Positions 1-6,747 of a stretch of 31,542 nucleotides of DNA are shown here, piece by piece. Below the pieces are notes generated by a model that was given only the letters and a program-made list of their open reading frames with translations, did no database searches and was not told the origin of the DNA. The first letter of the stretch is position 1; every line of letters begins with the position of its first letter. Both the position numbers and the translations under genes were made by a program. This DNA comes from DALYJJ01 sp031969915. Lineage in GTDB: Bacteria; Acidobacteriota; Terriglobia; Bryobacterales; Bryobacteraceae. The DNA lies in NCBI GenBank assembly GCA_031969915.1, contig DALYJJ010000069.1:1-31542 (forward strand), written 5' to 3'.

Positions 1-410
1 AGCGGATCCCGCCCGCTGAGATCGCGCGGCTGCGGCAGCAGTGCCGCGAAAAGGGTCTGCCGCTCCACGACGCCCTCATGGAGAAGGCCGGGTGGCCCGA
101 GATCCCGCTCGACGGGGAACTGCTGGTCTCCCACCAGGACGCCCTCCTGGTCGGCGGCAAGGTGCAGGCCGCCCCCGGCTACGCCGATCACGTGGTGTTC
201 CTCGATCCCCAGCTCTGCCAGACCTGCTCCGAGCGGCTCTGCGTCGAGGTCTGCTCGGGAGAAGCCATCCACGCCAGCGAAGGCGGCGGCCGGCCCGCTT
301 TCGATCGCGAGAAATGCGTGCACTGCGGGGCCTGCGTCTGGAACTGCTCGGAGGGCGAAAACATCGCCTTCGCCGCCGGCGCCGGCGGCCTCCATTCGTC
401 CATGAACTGA
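1..410 (+). CDS. ETF-quinone oxidoreductase-like protein, C-terminal ferredoxin domain (5' truncated)
   Basis: The reading frame is open from the left edge and ends with TGA at 408-410; the N-terminal part lies outside the window. What remains is an iron-sulfur domain. It ends in C-V-H-C-G-A-C, the ligand pattern closing ETF-ubiquinone oxidoreductases and FixX, followed by a tail (GGLHSSMN) like the GGGPNYPNM end of ETF-QO. ETF-QO passes electrons from reduced ETF through FAD and one 4Fe-4S cluster to membrane quinone. The first Cys group here is richer than in ETF-QO (CxxCx4CxxxC instead of one CPAGVY Cys), and the second is CxxCxxCxxxC. Eight Cys could hold two clusters, which is inference. 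etfB starts 31 bases downstream, supporting the assignment. Alternatives are a FixC-FixX fusion or a separate FixX-like ferredoxin. Confidence 0.72.
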   Translation, partial: RIPPAEIARLRQQCREKGLPLHDALMEKAGWPEIPLDGELLVSHQDALLVGGKVQAAPGYADHVVFLDPQLCQTCSERLCVEVCSGEAIHASEGGGRPAFDREKCVHCGACVWNCSEGENIAFAAGAGGLHSSMN

Positions 411-441
411 CCTTGCGAGACCCAGGAGACCCAGAAGACCA

Positions 442-1254
442 ATGAGCTATCACATCGTAGTCTGCGGCGGCATCGTCCCCGACCCCCTCCAAACCCTCGA
501 GCCGGCCCCCGCTCCCGCCGCGCCTTCCGCGCCCACACTCAAGAACGAGATGATGCTGCCCGCCGTGCTCGATCCCTGGGCCGCCCATGCCCTGTACGAA
601 TCGGCCCACCTCGCCAGGAAGGTTCCGGGTTCAAAGGTGTGGCTGGTGAGCCTCGGGCCGAAGGCCAAGCTCCAGCAGGTGATGATGACCGTGGCGCAGC
701 GGGCGCAATTCGAGCTTGTGGCAATCGACGGCCCGTCGAGCGGGTTCACGGATTCGGCGGGCGTGGCGGCGGTGCTGGCGGAGGCGGTGGCGGCGATTCC
801 AGGGCTGGAACGGGGCCGGCTGATCCTCGCCGGCGGGTGGGAGTCGGCTGCCCGCGCCGCCGGTACGACGATGCAGGTGGTGGCGGAGCGGTTGGGCGTC
901 ATCGACCAGTTCCAGGGCGTGGACGAGTTGGAAGTGCTGCCGGACGGCCGGCTGCGGGTGCTCGAGCGGGTGGAAGGCGGGCAACACCAGATCTCGGTGT
1001 GCGAAGGCCCCCCGGTGCTCATCGGCTGGGCCACCGGAAACCTGGGTGAGCCGCCCAACAACCCGCAGGTTGGGATGCAGAACATGCGAACTATCATGCC
1101 CGCGCTGCAGAAGGCCCGCAGCGCGGCCGTCGCCCCGGGGGGGCTGTCGTTCGACAGCGTCAGCCTGCCCAAGCAGCAGCGCCAGACCCGGATCGTCAAG
1201 GACGTGCCGGCCGAGGTGGTCGCAAACGAGATTGTGGAATGGATGAGGGAGTAA
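442..1254 (+). CDS. etfB: Electron transfer flavoprotein subunit beta
   Basis: A 270-residue protein matching the EtfB length and fold: N-terminal YHIVVCGGIVPDP, a conserved LDPWAAHALYESAHLA segment, V-WLVSLGP, and the C-terminal region with a GPPVLIGWATGNLGEPPNNP loop. EtfB pairs with EtfA to carry electrons from acyl-CoA and other flavin dehydrogenases; in standard ETFs it also binds AMP. It starts with ATG at 442, with AGGAG at 424-428 rather far upstream and AGAAG nearer. It sits between the ETF-QO-like gene (31-base gap) and etfA (2-base gap), so the three are almost certainly one transcript. An insert rich in Pro/Ala after the first strand (residues 15-33) is unusual. The family is clear; specificity is not. 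Confidence 0.9.
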   Translation: MSYHIVVCGGIVPDPLQTLEPAPAPAAPSAPTLKNEMMLPAVLDPWAAHALYESAHLARKVPGSKVWLVSLGPKAKLQQVMMTVAQRAQFELVAIDGPSSGFTDSAGVAAVLAEAVAAIPGLERGRLILAGGWESAARAAGTTMQVVAERLGVIDQFQGVDELEVLPDGRLRVLERVEGGQHQISVCEGPPVLIGWATGNLGEPPNNPQVGMQNMRTIMPALQKARSAAVAPGGLSFDSVSLPKQQRQTRIVKDVPAEVVANEIVEWMRE

Positions 1255-1256
1255 CC

Positions 1257-2252
1257 ATGGCGCGAGTACTGTTCCTGGGACATACCGAAGCGGACGGCGG
1301 GCTGGCGAAGGGCGCCCTGGAAGCGCTCGAGGCGGCGCGCGGATTGGGCGGGGAGTTGGCGGTGGGCCTGGTCGGCGCCACCGTCGATGCGGGCGCAATC
1401 GGCGCCTGCGGCGCTTCGCGCTATTTAGTCGTTGCCGGCGCCCCGTTCGGCCATCCCCGCTATGCCACCGATGCCGCCGCCGCCGAGGCCATCGCTCGCG
1501 CGGCTGCCCCCGACATCGTCGTCGCCGCCCAGACCTCGCGCTGGGCCCGCGCGCTCCCCGGCGTCGCCCACCGCTTGGGTGGCGCGGCCGACACCCACGT
1601 CACCAGCTTGAGCCCCGACGGCGCCGCTGGGCGCTGGTACTACCGGCAACGCATCGAGGCCGTGCAACGCCGCCAGGCGAAGCCCTGGGTCCTGTTGCTC
1701 GAAAGCGGCTGCGCGCCCGCCTACAGCGCGGGCGCCGCGGCGGTGCAGGCCGAACCGGTGCCGGTGTCCCTTGATGGGCTGGAACGGACGGCGGTCGAAG
1801 GCTACCGGAGCGCGCAGGCCGGTGAGCGGACCATCAACCCCGAGGCCAAGGTGCTCTTCGTCGCCGGCGCGGGGTGGACCAAGAAACAGAAGGACGGCCA
1901 GGTGCGCATCGGCGAGGCGGGCCAGTTAATCCTCGACTTTGTAAGAAAGAGTAAGTCGTCCCTGGGCTCGAGCAAGTCGCTCGTCGACCTCAGCGGAGAA
2001 GGACACGCCGTGCTGCCGTTTCTGACTCACTTACACCAGGTGGGTCAAACCGGCTCCACGCCGCGGCATCCCAAGGGCCTGGCGACGTGCTGCCACGGTG
2101 AAGAGCCGCATGTGGTCGGCTGGCGCTTCATCCAGGACCGGCGCGCCGTCAACCTGGACGCCAACTGCGGCTGGGCGCGCGGGAAGGCGGACGTTCTGTA
2201 CGTGGCCGATGCGTTTGCGGTCATGCAGCGTGTGAATGAACTGCTGGGCTAG
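1257..2252 (+). CDS. etfA: Electron transfer flavoprotein subunit alpha, divergent FAD domain
   Basis: A 331-residue EtfA homologue. The C-terminal domain retains a GSSKSLVDLSG segment (the SR-x-x-VDAG motif of ordinary EtfA), QVGQTG, and a final LYVADAFAVMQRVNELL helix. Two FAD-contact motifs are altered: the GGRG turn reads AGAGWTKKQ, and the GISGAIQHLAGM loop reads CCHGEEPHVVGW. The ending NKDPxAPIFxxAD is replaced by NLDANCGWARGKAD. The start at 1257 is preferred over ATG 1239 because GAGGGAG lies just upstream and it leaves a 2-base gap after etfB rather than an overlap. The role is to accept electrons with EtfB and pass them to the upstream quinone oxidoreductase. FAD binding is expected from the family but the motif changes make a different mode possible. 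Confidence 0.85.
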   Translation: MARVLFLGHTEADGGLAKGALEALEAARGLGGELAVGLVGATVDAGAIGACGASRYLVVAGAPFGHPRYATDAAAAEAIARAAAPDIVVAAQTSRWARALPGVAHRLGGAADTHVTSLSPDGAAGRWYYRQRIEAVQRRQAKPWVLLLESGCAPAYSAGAAAVQAEPVPVSLDGLERTAVEGYRSAQAGERTINPEAKVLFVAGAGWTKKQKDGQVRIGEAGQLILDFVRKSKSSLGSSKSLVDLSGEGHAVLPFLTHLHQVGQTGSTPRHPKGLATCCHGEEPHVVGWRFIQDRRAVNLDANCGWARGKADVLYVADAFAVMQRVNELLG

Positions 2253-2359
2253 ATTAGGGGCGGCCGGCGGCCCCACGGAGAACGCCGGGCGCAACTAGGG
2301 CCTTTCCCTGATTGGGTCCGGCGGCGTTTCGGCCTACTCTGGGGCTGAGGTGTCGCCGC

Positions 2360-3463
2360 ATGCGGATGGCTGTCGTTTGTCTTCTTCTCATCGCCGGTTC
2401 CGATCTTCGCGCCCAGGATGACCTCTGGCAATATACGCACCCCCGCGCCCAGGCGCTGGTCGGCATCGAATGGCGCCGGACCGCGAATTCGTACTTCGCC
2501 GGGCTCGTCCGGCAGAATCTGCAGGAGTTCGCCGCGCTCGAGAAGGCCGTCCCCGGTGCGGATCTGCTCGATCAGATCGACCGGGTCCTGATCTCCTCGC
2601 CGGGCAAGCGGAGTCCGAAGTCCAAGGAAGAGCCGCCCGTGGTGCTCGCGGTCCAGGGCCGCTTCGACGCGGCCCGGGTGAAGCGCAGCCTGGCCCGCGG
2701 GTTCGTCGCGGGCCAATACCAGGGCCTGGAAGTGCTGTCGGCGCCGAAGGCGCGCGGGAGCGACATGGAGATGGCGTTTGTCCGCACTGACCTGCTGCTG
2801 TTGGGCGATCGCGCGTCGCTTCGCTCCGTGATCGACCGCTCGCGCTCGCTCGCCTCGCCGCCGCCGCCGCTGGTCGAGCGTGCGAAATCCGTCGCGGCCC
2901 ACAACGATGTCTGGGCTGTGCTCGCCCTGCCCCCGGAAGCCTTCGCGGGCGAGTCGCTCCCGCAAGCCGCGATGTTCAAGGAGATCCGCGGACTCGATTT
3001 CGGAGTGTCGTTCCAGGATGGGATGGACTTCCAACTCTACCTGGCGACGCCTTCGCCGGAAAGCGCCCAGGCGATGAGCAACACCGTGAGCAGCCTCCTG
3101 CAACTGGCCGCGCTGCAGAAGCCGAACGATCCGGAAACGCAGAAGTTCATGCGCAAGCTTCGCGTGGCCACGGAAAGCGAGTCCGTCCACCTGGCGTTCT
3201 CGCTCGATCGCGCCGAGGTTGCCGACGGTTTCCGCCAGGCCCGCGCCGCGTTTCAGCAACGGACCGGGCCGGTGAACCTGCAGGCGGCAATGAAGTCCAG
3301 TGCGCCGATTCGGCTGGAGAACCTGGCTTCCCCGCGGCCATCCGCGCCCGCCGCCGCGGCGCCCGCCACGCCCCCCGGGCCGCCCAAGCCCCTGGTGGTC
3401 CGCATCAGCGGAATGGAAGACGGCCCCAGGGAAATCACGCTGCCGGGCGGGGAGAACCGCTGA
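2360..3463 (+). CDS. Secreted hypothetical protein with Pro/Ala-rich tail
   Basis: A 367-residue protein whose family I do not recognise. It begins with a signal peptide (MRMAVVCLLLIAGSDLRAQ, cleavage probably after Ala-Gln), followed by DDLWQYTHPRAQALVGIEW. The body looks alpha/beta with conserved-looking LLLGDRASLRSVIDR and DVWAVLALPPEAF segments. Near the C-terminus is a low-complexity Pro/Ala stretch (about residues 328-344) and then a short hydrophilic end. ATG 2360 is chosen because GAGG lies at 2347-2350 and the signal peptide starts there; an upstream ATG at 2312 would spoil the signal. A TACTCT hexamer at 2334-2339 could be the -10. It is convergent with thrC, the stops being 18 bases apart. 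No catalytic motif is visible. Confidence 0.75.
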   Translation: MRMAVVCLLLIAGSDLRAQDDLWQYTHPRAQALVGIEWRRTANSYFAGLVRQNLQEFAALEKAVPGADLLDQIDRVLISSPGKRSPKSKEEPPVVLAVQGRFDAARVKRSLARGFVAGQYQGLEVLSAPKARGSDMEMAFVRTDLLLLGDRASLRSVIDRSRSLASPPPPLVERAKSVAAHNDVWAVLALPPEAFAGESLPQAAMFKEIRGLDFGVSFQDGMDFQLYLATPSPESAQAMSNTVSSLLQLAALQKPNDPETQKFMRKLRVATESESVHLAFSLDRAEVADGFRQARAAFQQRTGPVNLQAAMKSSAPIRLENLASPRPSAPAAAAPATPPGPPKPLVVRISGMEDGPREITLPGGENR

Positions 3464-3499
3464 TCACGCTCATCACGCCAATCAGCGCGGTGTGATCAG
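3460..3499. terminator. Inverted repeat spanning both stop codons of convergent genes
   Basis: CTGATCAC at 3460-3467 is perfectly complementary to GTGATCAG at 3492-3499, with 24 bases between; three further inner pairs form if G-U pairs are allowed. The repeat contains the TGA of the upstream + gene and the TGA of thrC on the other strand, so it could end transcripts from both sides. No T-run follows on either strand, so it is not a standard intrinsic terminator. It may protect 3' ends or act with Rho. Confidence 0.4.
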
Positions 3500-4708
3500 G
3501 CCCCCGAGCTTGTCGTACTCCGACGAGGCTTGGCGTGGGAACCGGGTCGAATAGGCTTCCAGGTACTTGAGGCCGGAGCCGGTGTTGTAAATCACAATCC
3601 GTTCCCGCGGCGAAAGAAATCCGCTGGCCAGCAGCTTCCGCAGCGCGGCTACGCACGCCGCTCCCTCCGGCGCGGTGAACAGGCCCTCCAGCCGGGCTAA
3701 TTCCAGCCCGGCGTCGAGCGCTTCTTCGTCCGTCACGGCGATTGCCGTCCCCCCGCTGCTGCGGACGGCCTCGAGGATCAGAAAGTCACCGAGCGGCTTG
3801 GGCACTCGCAGACCGCTGGCCACCGTCCAGGCGTTGTCGTAAAACCGGCTCCTGGCGGCCCCCTCTTCGAACGCCCGCACCACGGGCTGGCACCCGGCCG
3901 CCTGGACGGCGATCATCTTCGGACGCTTCGAGCCGATCCACCCCAACCGCTCCATCTCGTCGAAGGCCTTCCACATCCCGATCATGCCCACGCCGCCGCC
4001 GGTCGGGTAGAAGATGGCGTCGGGCAGCGTCCACTGAAACTGCTCCGCCACCTCGTAACCCATGGTCTTCTTCCCCTCGATGCGGTACGGCTCTTTCAGC
4101 GTGCTTACGTCGTACCAGCCCTCGGCGTCCTTGCGTTCGGCCACGATCCGGCCGCAATCGCTGATCAGCCCATCCACCAGCGTGACGTGCGCGCCATAGG
4201 ACTTGCACTCGATGAAGTTGGCCTGGGGAACGTCTTTCGGCATGAAGATGTGGGCTTCCATGCCCGCCGCGGCGGCGTAGGCCGCCAGCGCGCTCGCGGC
4301 GTTGCCCGCCGAGGGAATGGCCACCTTCCGGACGCCCAGCTCCTGTGCCATCGAGATCGCGCACGAAAGACCACGGGCCTTGAACGAGTCCGTCGGGTTC
4401 TGCCCCTCGTCTTTCACCCAGAGGTCCTCCGCGCCGTAAGCGCTGCCGATGCGGCGCGCACGGATCAGCGGCGTCAGCCCTTCGCCCAGCGACACAATCG
4501 ACGCCGGCTTGCTGACGGGCAGCACCGGCGCGTAGCGCCACATGCTCGAAGGGCCCGCCGAAATCCAGTCGCGGCTCCAACTGGTGCGTGCCTTCTCGAG
4601 GTCATAGCGCACCAGTAGCGGCCCTCCGCACTCGCAAAGGTTGTGTACTTGTCCCGCCTCCCGCCGCTTTCCGCAGAGGCTGCATTCCAGGTGGGTGATC
4701 GTAGTCAT
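3482..4708 (-). CDS. thrC: Threonine synthase (PLP-dependent)
   Basis: A 408-residue fold-type II PLP enzyme converting O-phosphohomoserine to threonine. It opens with a zinc-ribbon (Cys9, Cys12, Cys25, Cys27), as in the threonine synthases of many bacteria and archaea. The PLP lysine is Lys110 in NPTDSFKARG. A SAGNAASALAAYAA segment binds substrate/PLP phosphate, and PTGGGVGMIGMWKAF is the glycine-rich phosphate loop. The length fits the ribbon-containing class. The start at 4708 keeps the first ribbon Cys and is the only sensible ATG; its Shine-Dalgarno is weak. It lies 72 bases downstream of the SLATT-like gene on the same strand, with a hairpin between, so it may be read from that transcript or its own. 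No other threonine gene is adjacent. Confidence 0.9.
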   Translation of the reverse strand: MTTITHLECSLCGKRREAGQVHNLCECGGPLLVRYDLEKARTSWSRDWISAGPSSMWRYAPVLPVSKPASIVSLGEGLTPLIRARRIGSAYGAEDLWVKDEGQNPTDSFKARGLSCAISMAQELGVRKVAIPSAGNAASALAAYAAAAGMEAHIFMPKDVPQANFIECKSYGAHVTLVDGLISDCGRIVAERKDAEGWYDVSTLKEPYRIEGKKTMGYEVAEQFQWTLPDAIFYPTGGGVGMIGMWKAFDEMERLGWIGSKRPKMIAVQAAGCQPVVRAFEEGAARSRFYDNAWTVASGLRVPKPLGDFLILEAVRSSGGTAIAVTDEEALDAGLELARLEGLFTAPEGAACVAALRKLLASGFLSPRERIVIYNTGSGLKYLEAYSTRFPRQASSEYDKLGGLITPR

Positions 4709-4728
4709 CGCGAAGGCTCATCATACAT

Positions 4729-4750
4729 GCCGGCGGGCATTCCCGCAGGC
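4729..4750 (-). other. Hairpin between the SLATT-like gene and thrC
   Basis: GCGGG (4733-4737) pairs with CCCGC (4742-4746) around a four-base loop; beyond a G/A mismatch, GCC (4729-4731) pairs with GGC (4748-4750). The stem lies downstream of the SLATT-like stop and about 20 bases before thrC. It lacks a T-run, so it may pause transcription or mark a processed 3' end rather than terminate outright. Confidence 0.35.
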
Positions 4751-4780
4751 GTGCGGCGCCCCGGCAGGGCCCGCTCCCGA

Positions 4781-5722
4781 TCAGGACGGGACTTCCAACT
4801 CCACATCCGTGCGCTTGCCCGCCTCCACTACCGCCAGCGCGTGCGCCTCACGGTGCTGTCCTCCGAGTGTCCCACTCACCGCCAACGCGTACGTTCCGGG
4901 AGGCACGTTCGTCCGCACCCAGGTCTGGGTGCCTCGCAGATCCGCGCTCTCCCCCGCTGCCGTGCCTTGCGGCGGCCGCAGCTCCACGTGGAAACGCGCC
5001 TCATCCAGCTTCAAGGCGTTCTTCACCACAACGACAATGTGTCCCGGGCGCTCCGCGGCTGCCTGCTCGTCGGCCCGCTTGCGGTACTCCGCCCACTGCG
5101 ACCGGACGTCGCTCTCCAGTTGCGTCAGGTTCTTCTCAAACTCGGCCGCCCACTCGCCCGTCTCCTTGGCCACCTGATCCTGAATGGCCAGGATCATCTG
5201 CTTGGCTCGCTCGATCAGGCCCTGGAGCACCGCTGGAGCAATATCGCGGGCCGCACCTGGGCCGTCGGGAACCTCCGCCAGACGGGCCGTCCAATCGAGC
5301 TTGAACTCATATTGAATTCTTTCGATTGCGGTCGCATACTTCACGTAACGCATCCACCCCGTGGAGAAGCCGCCGAAGCGGTCCAGCCCCACCAGCGCCG
5401 TCGCCAACCCAAGCAACAAGGAGACGGCCAGTTCCGGGTTCGGGACGTCGATCGGGATGCGCCAAATCGCCCGGACGATGGGTAGCAGTCCCGCCGTGGC
5501 TGTCAGCAAGATGGCTGCAAAACGAATCACTTGCGAGGGAAACTTCTTCCACTTCTTCTTGTCCCAATACCACTTGGCGGCGGCGGTTGCGACGCCGTTC
5601 GCGTAGGCGTAGAGCCGGTGGAGGGAAGCCAACCGCTCTTCCGGGGTTGACCAGCGCAGGTCCAGGTCGGGTGATCGCAGATTCGGATCGTTCGGGTCGC
5701 CGCCCCGAGGCTCATCCGGCAT
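4781..5722 (-). CDS. SLATT-type two-TM protein with C-terminal beta-sandwich
   Basis: A 313-residue protein. After a hydrophilic N-terminus comes a helix (about 27-50, YANGVATAAAKWYWDKKKW). Two close transmembrane segments follow (about 65-83 and 96-113), then GLDRFGGFSTGWMRYVKYA and a helical/coiled section (about 150-220). This is the SLATT layout: short N-terminal helix, 2TM hairpin, cytoplasmic coiled coil. SLATT domains are predicted pore-forming effectors in nucleotide-signal conflict systems (Burroughs and colleagues). Here about residues 226-313 add a beta-rich domain (HIVVVVKNALKLDEARFHV, then NVPPGTYALAVSG) resembling carboxypeptidase-regulatory or transthyretin-like sandwiches. No nucleotide cyclase or SLOG gene is adjacent. 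A TATACT lies 7 bases before the ATG and no Shine-Dalgarno is present. Family assignment is by pattern only. Confidence 0.65.
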   Translation of the reverse strand: MPDEPRGGDPNDPNLRSPDLDLRWSTPEERLASLHRLYAYANGVATAAAKWYWDKKKWKKFPSQVIRFAAILLTATAGLLPIVRAIWRIPIDVPNPELAVSLLLGLATALVGLDRFGGFSTGWMRYVKYATAIERIQYEFKLDWTARLAEVPDGPGAARDIAPAVLQGLIERAKQMILAIQDQVAKETGEWAAEFEKNLTQLESDVRSQWAEYRKRADEQAAAERPGHIVVVVKNALKLDEARFHVELRPPQGTAAGESADLRGTQTWVRTNVPPGTYALAVSGTLGGQHREAHALAVVEAGKRTDVELEVPS

Positions 5723-5729
5723 GCGCAGC

Positions 5730-5735
5730 AGTATA
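5730..5735 (-). promoter_or_regulatory. -10 element (TATACT) of a probably leaderless gene
   Basis: TATACT on the minus strand ends 7 bases before the ATG at 5722, so transcription would start at or next to the start codon. No Shine-Dalgarno and no clear -35 are visible. Confidence 0.45.
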
Positions 5736-5801
5736 CCGCTGTCTTTGCTCCCGGGCCATGCGTAATCTCACTCAGCCGGAAAAAACGTGCTGGTTCGCCG
5801 A

Positions 5802-5914
5802 TGGGGCATTTCCCCCACTCAAGCCCGGGAGCCTCCCTTGGGTGCTTTGTTTCACCCTCTTACGGGTTGGCCTGGAACGTGCATTCTGAAGACCACATAA
5901 GAGGGGGTGCAGAA
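5802..5914 (+). promoter_or_regulatory. Structured leader able to hide the ribosome site of the Cys-rich peptide
   Basis: Three pairings are visible. TGGGG (5802-5806) pairs with CCCCA (5813-5817). GGGTG (5840-5844) pairs with CACCC (5853-5857) across eight bases. CCCTCTTA (5855-5862) pairs perfectly with TAAGAGGG (5898-5905) across 35 bases, extendable to CACCCTCTTA with a two-base bulge. The last pairing covers the AGAGGGGG Shine-Dalgarno of the gene at 5915. The second and third share CACCC and exclude one another, as in a translational switch. No known riboswitch class was recognised, and no convincing promoter was found, so the transcript start is unknown. Confidence 0.4.
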
Positions 5915-6031
5915 ATGCACGTGATAACTGTCAGTACTTCTCCGAAGGCCGTTGTTGCCGAGCCCAAGAGGCCGAAGCGCCTCTGCCATACCTGCAAAAG
6001 CAAGCGTTGCGTCGGTAAGTGCCGGTTCTGA
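5915..6031 (+). CDS. Small Cys-rich peptide, 38 residues
   Basis: A short gene encoding 38 residues: a neutral N-terminal third (HVITVSTSPKAVVAEP), a basic linker (KRPKR), and a compact end with CxxC and CxxxC pairs (CHTCKSKRCVGKCRF). Four Cys in 13 residues suggest a zinc knuckle or a modified peptide; no signal peptide is seen. A strong AGAGGGGG Shine-Dalgarno ends 7-8 bases before ATG 5915, which is why this start is chosen over ATG 5801 in the same frame. It is divergent from the SLATT-like gene and convergent with the RsbRD_N-like gene (11-base gap). Its leader can fold over the Shine-Dalgarno. The function is unknown. It could be spurious, but the strong ribosome site and Cys spacing argue that it is real. 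Confidence 0.55.
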   Translation: MHVITVSTSPKAVVAEPKRPKRLCHTCKSKRCVGKCRF

Positions 6032-6037
6032 CCCGGC
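6021..6037. terminator. Small hairpin at convergent gene ends
   Basis: GCCGG (6021-6025) pairs with CCGGC (6033-6037) around a 7-base loop that contains the TGA of the Cys-rich peptide gene. No T-run follows. It may help end transcription between this gene and the convergent gene ending at 6043. Confidence 0.3.
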
Positions 6038-6042
6038 TGCGG

Positions 6043-6525
6043 CTAGGCCGTTTCCTGGAGCACCGGTTTCCCGTCGCTCTGCCAGGTGCCGGTGTTCCGG
6101 GCGGCCTGCTCATAGCCGCTCACCAGTCCGTGAATCGCTAGGTCGAAGAACCGCCGCAGCGCCCGCAGCATTTCCAGTTCGCCATAGATCTCCAATGCCG
6201 TCGTCGCCGCGTTCTGGTCCTGGGCGTACTCCGTAATCTTGCGCTCGATTAGTTGGAGTTTGTAGACCACTTCGGAGAGCGGAAACCCCTCGTGGTACCG
6301 CCGCCGGCCCAGTGCACGGTAGCGCTCCACGACGGCGCCGCTGTTCTCGGTCGTCAACCAATACCCCAGGTTCTGCGCCACGTCCTGGGCTCGCTTTCGC
6401 AACTCGTCGTTGTCCAGAGTCCGGTAATGCTCCACGTTCCTGTCCCGTTGAGACTGCTGCGCCACGGCGGTGGCGATCTTTTCCCAGTTGGCTTCGATTC
6501 TTTGAATCAGATGCACTGCTAACAT
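6043..6525 (-). CDS. RsbRD_N-like sensor-domain protein
   Basis: A 160-residue soluble, all-helical protein resembling the N-terminal domain of RsbR/RsbRD stressosome co-antagonists (IQRIEANWEKIATAVAQQ, then LRKRAQDVAQNLGYWL and YHEGFPLSEVVYKLQLIERKI). In RsbRD proteins this domain is a sensor coupled to STAS or output domains; here it stands alone, so its output must be another protein. ATG 6525 is chosen because GGGGGCAGG precedes it; the frame extends to 6642 but that extension has no such site and is less typical. A TTGACT at 6637-6642 on the minus strand is a possible -35 with only a weak -10. It is divergent from the papain-like gene. No rsbT, rsbS or sigma factor is nearby. Confidence 0.6.
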   Translation of the reverse strand: MLAVHLIQRIEANWEKIATAVAQQSQRDRNVEHYRTLDNDELRKRAQDVAQNLGYWLTTENSGAVVERYRALGRRRYHEGFPLSEVVYKLQLIERKITEYAQDQNAATTALEIYGELEMLRALRRFFDLAIHGLVSGYEQAARNTGTWQSDGKPVLQETA

Positions 6526-6731
6526 AGCGGCCTGCCCCCAGTTCTGTCGGTGTGGATTAGCGCGGGCGCGGGTGAACCGTCCGCATGGCTCATCGGACGC
6601 TGCGCTTTGTGCTATGGTTGCGAAAACATGAAGGAAAGTCAATAAAACCTGGCTGCCCTATTTCGGCCGGTACATGAGACTCCCTCGGGCACCTGCAAGA
6701 GCCATCTTTACAGTTGGATAGCGAAGGCTGT

Positions 6732-6737
6732 TATCCT
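6732..6737 (+). promoter_or_regulatory. Extended -10 (TGn-TATCCT) close to a start codon
   Basis: TG at 6729-6730, one base, then TATCCT at 6732-6737; ATG follows after 10 bases, with no Shine-Dalgarno. TTTACA at 6707-6712 is a possible -35 but at 19-base spacing. Transcription would begin within a few bases of the ATG. Confidence 0.45.
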
Positions 6738-6747
6738 AATTGAAACG

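Noticed and set aside
5801..5914. ATG 5801 as the start of the Cys-rich peptide
   Set aside because: No ribosome site, and the added 38 residues look like translated leader; ATG 5915 has AGAGGGGG upstream.
4781..6525. A complete anti-phage system made of the SLATT-like gene, Cys-rich peptide and RsbRD_N-like gene
   Set aside because: The genes are on different strands, no nucleotidyltransferase, SLOG or nuclease partner is present, and adjacency alone is not evidence.
6526..6642. ATG 6642 start for the RsbRD_N-like gene
   Set aside because: The added 39 residues lack family resemblance, no ribosome site precedes it, and ATG 6525 has GGGGGCAGG upstream.
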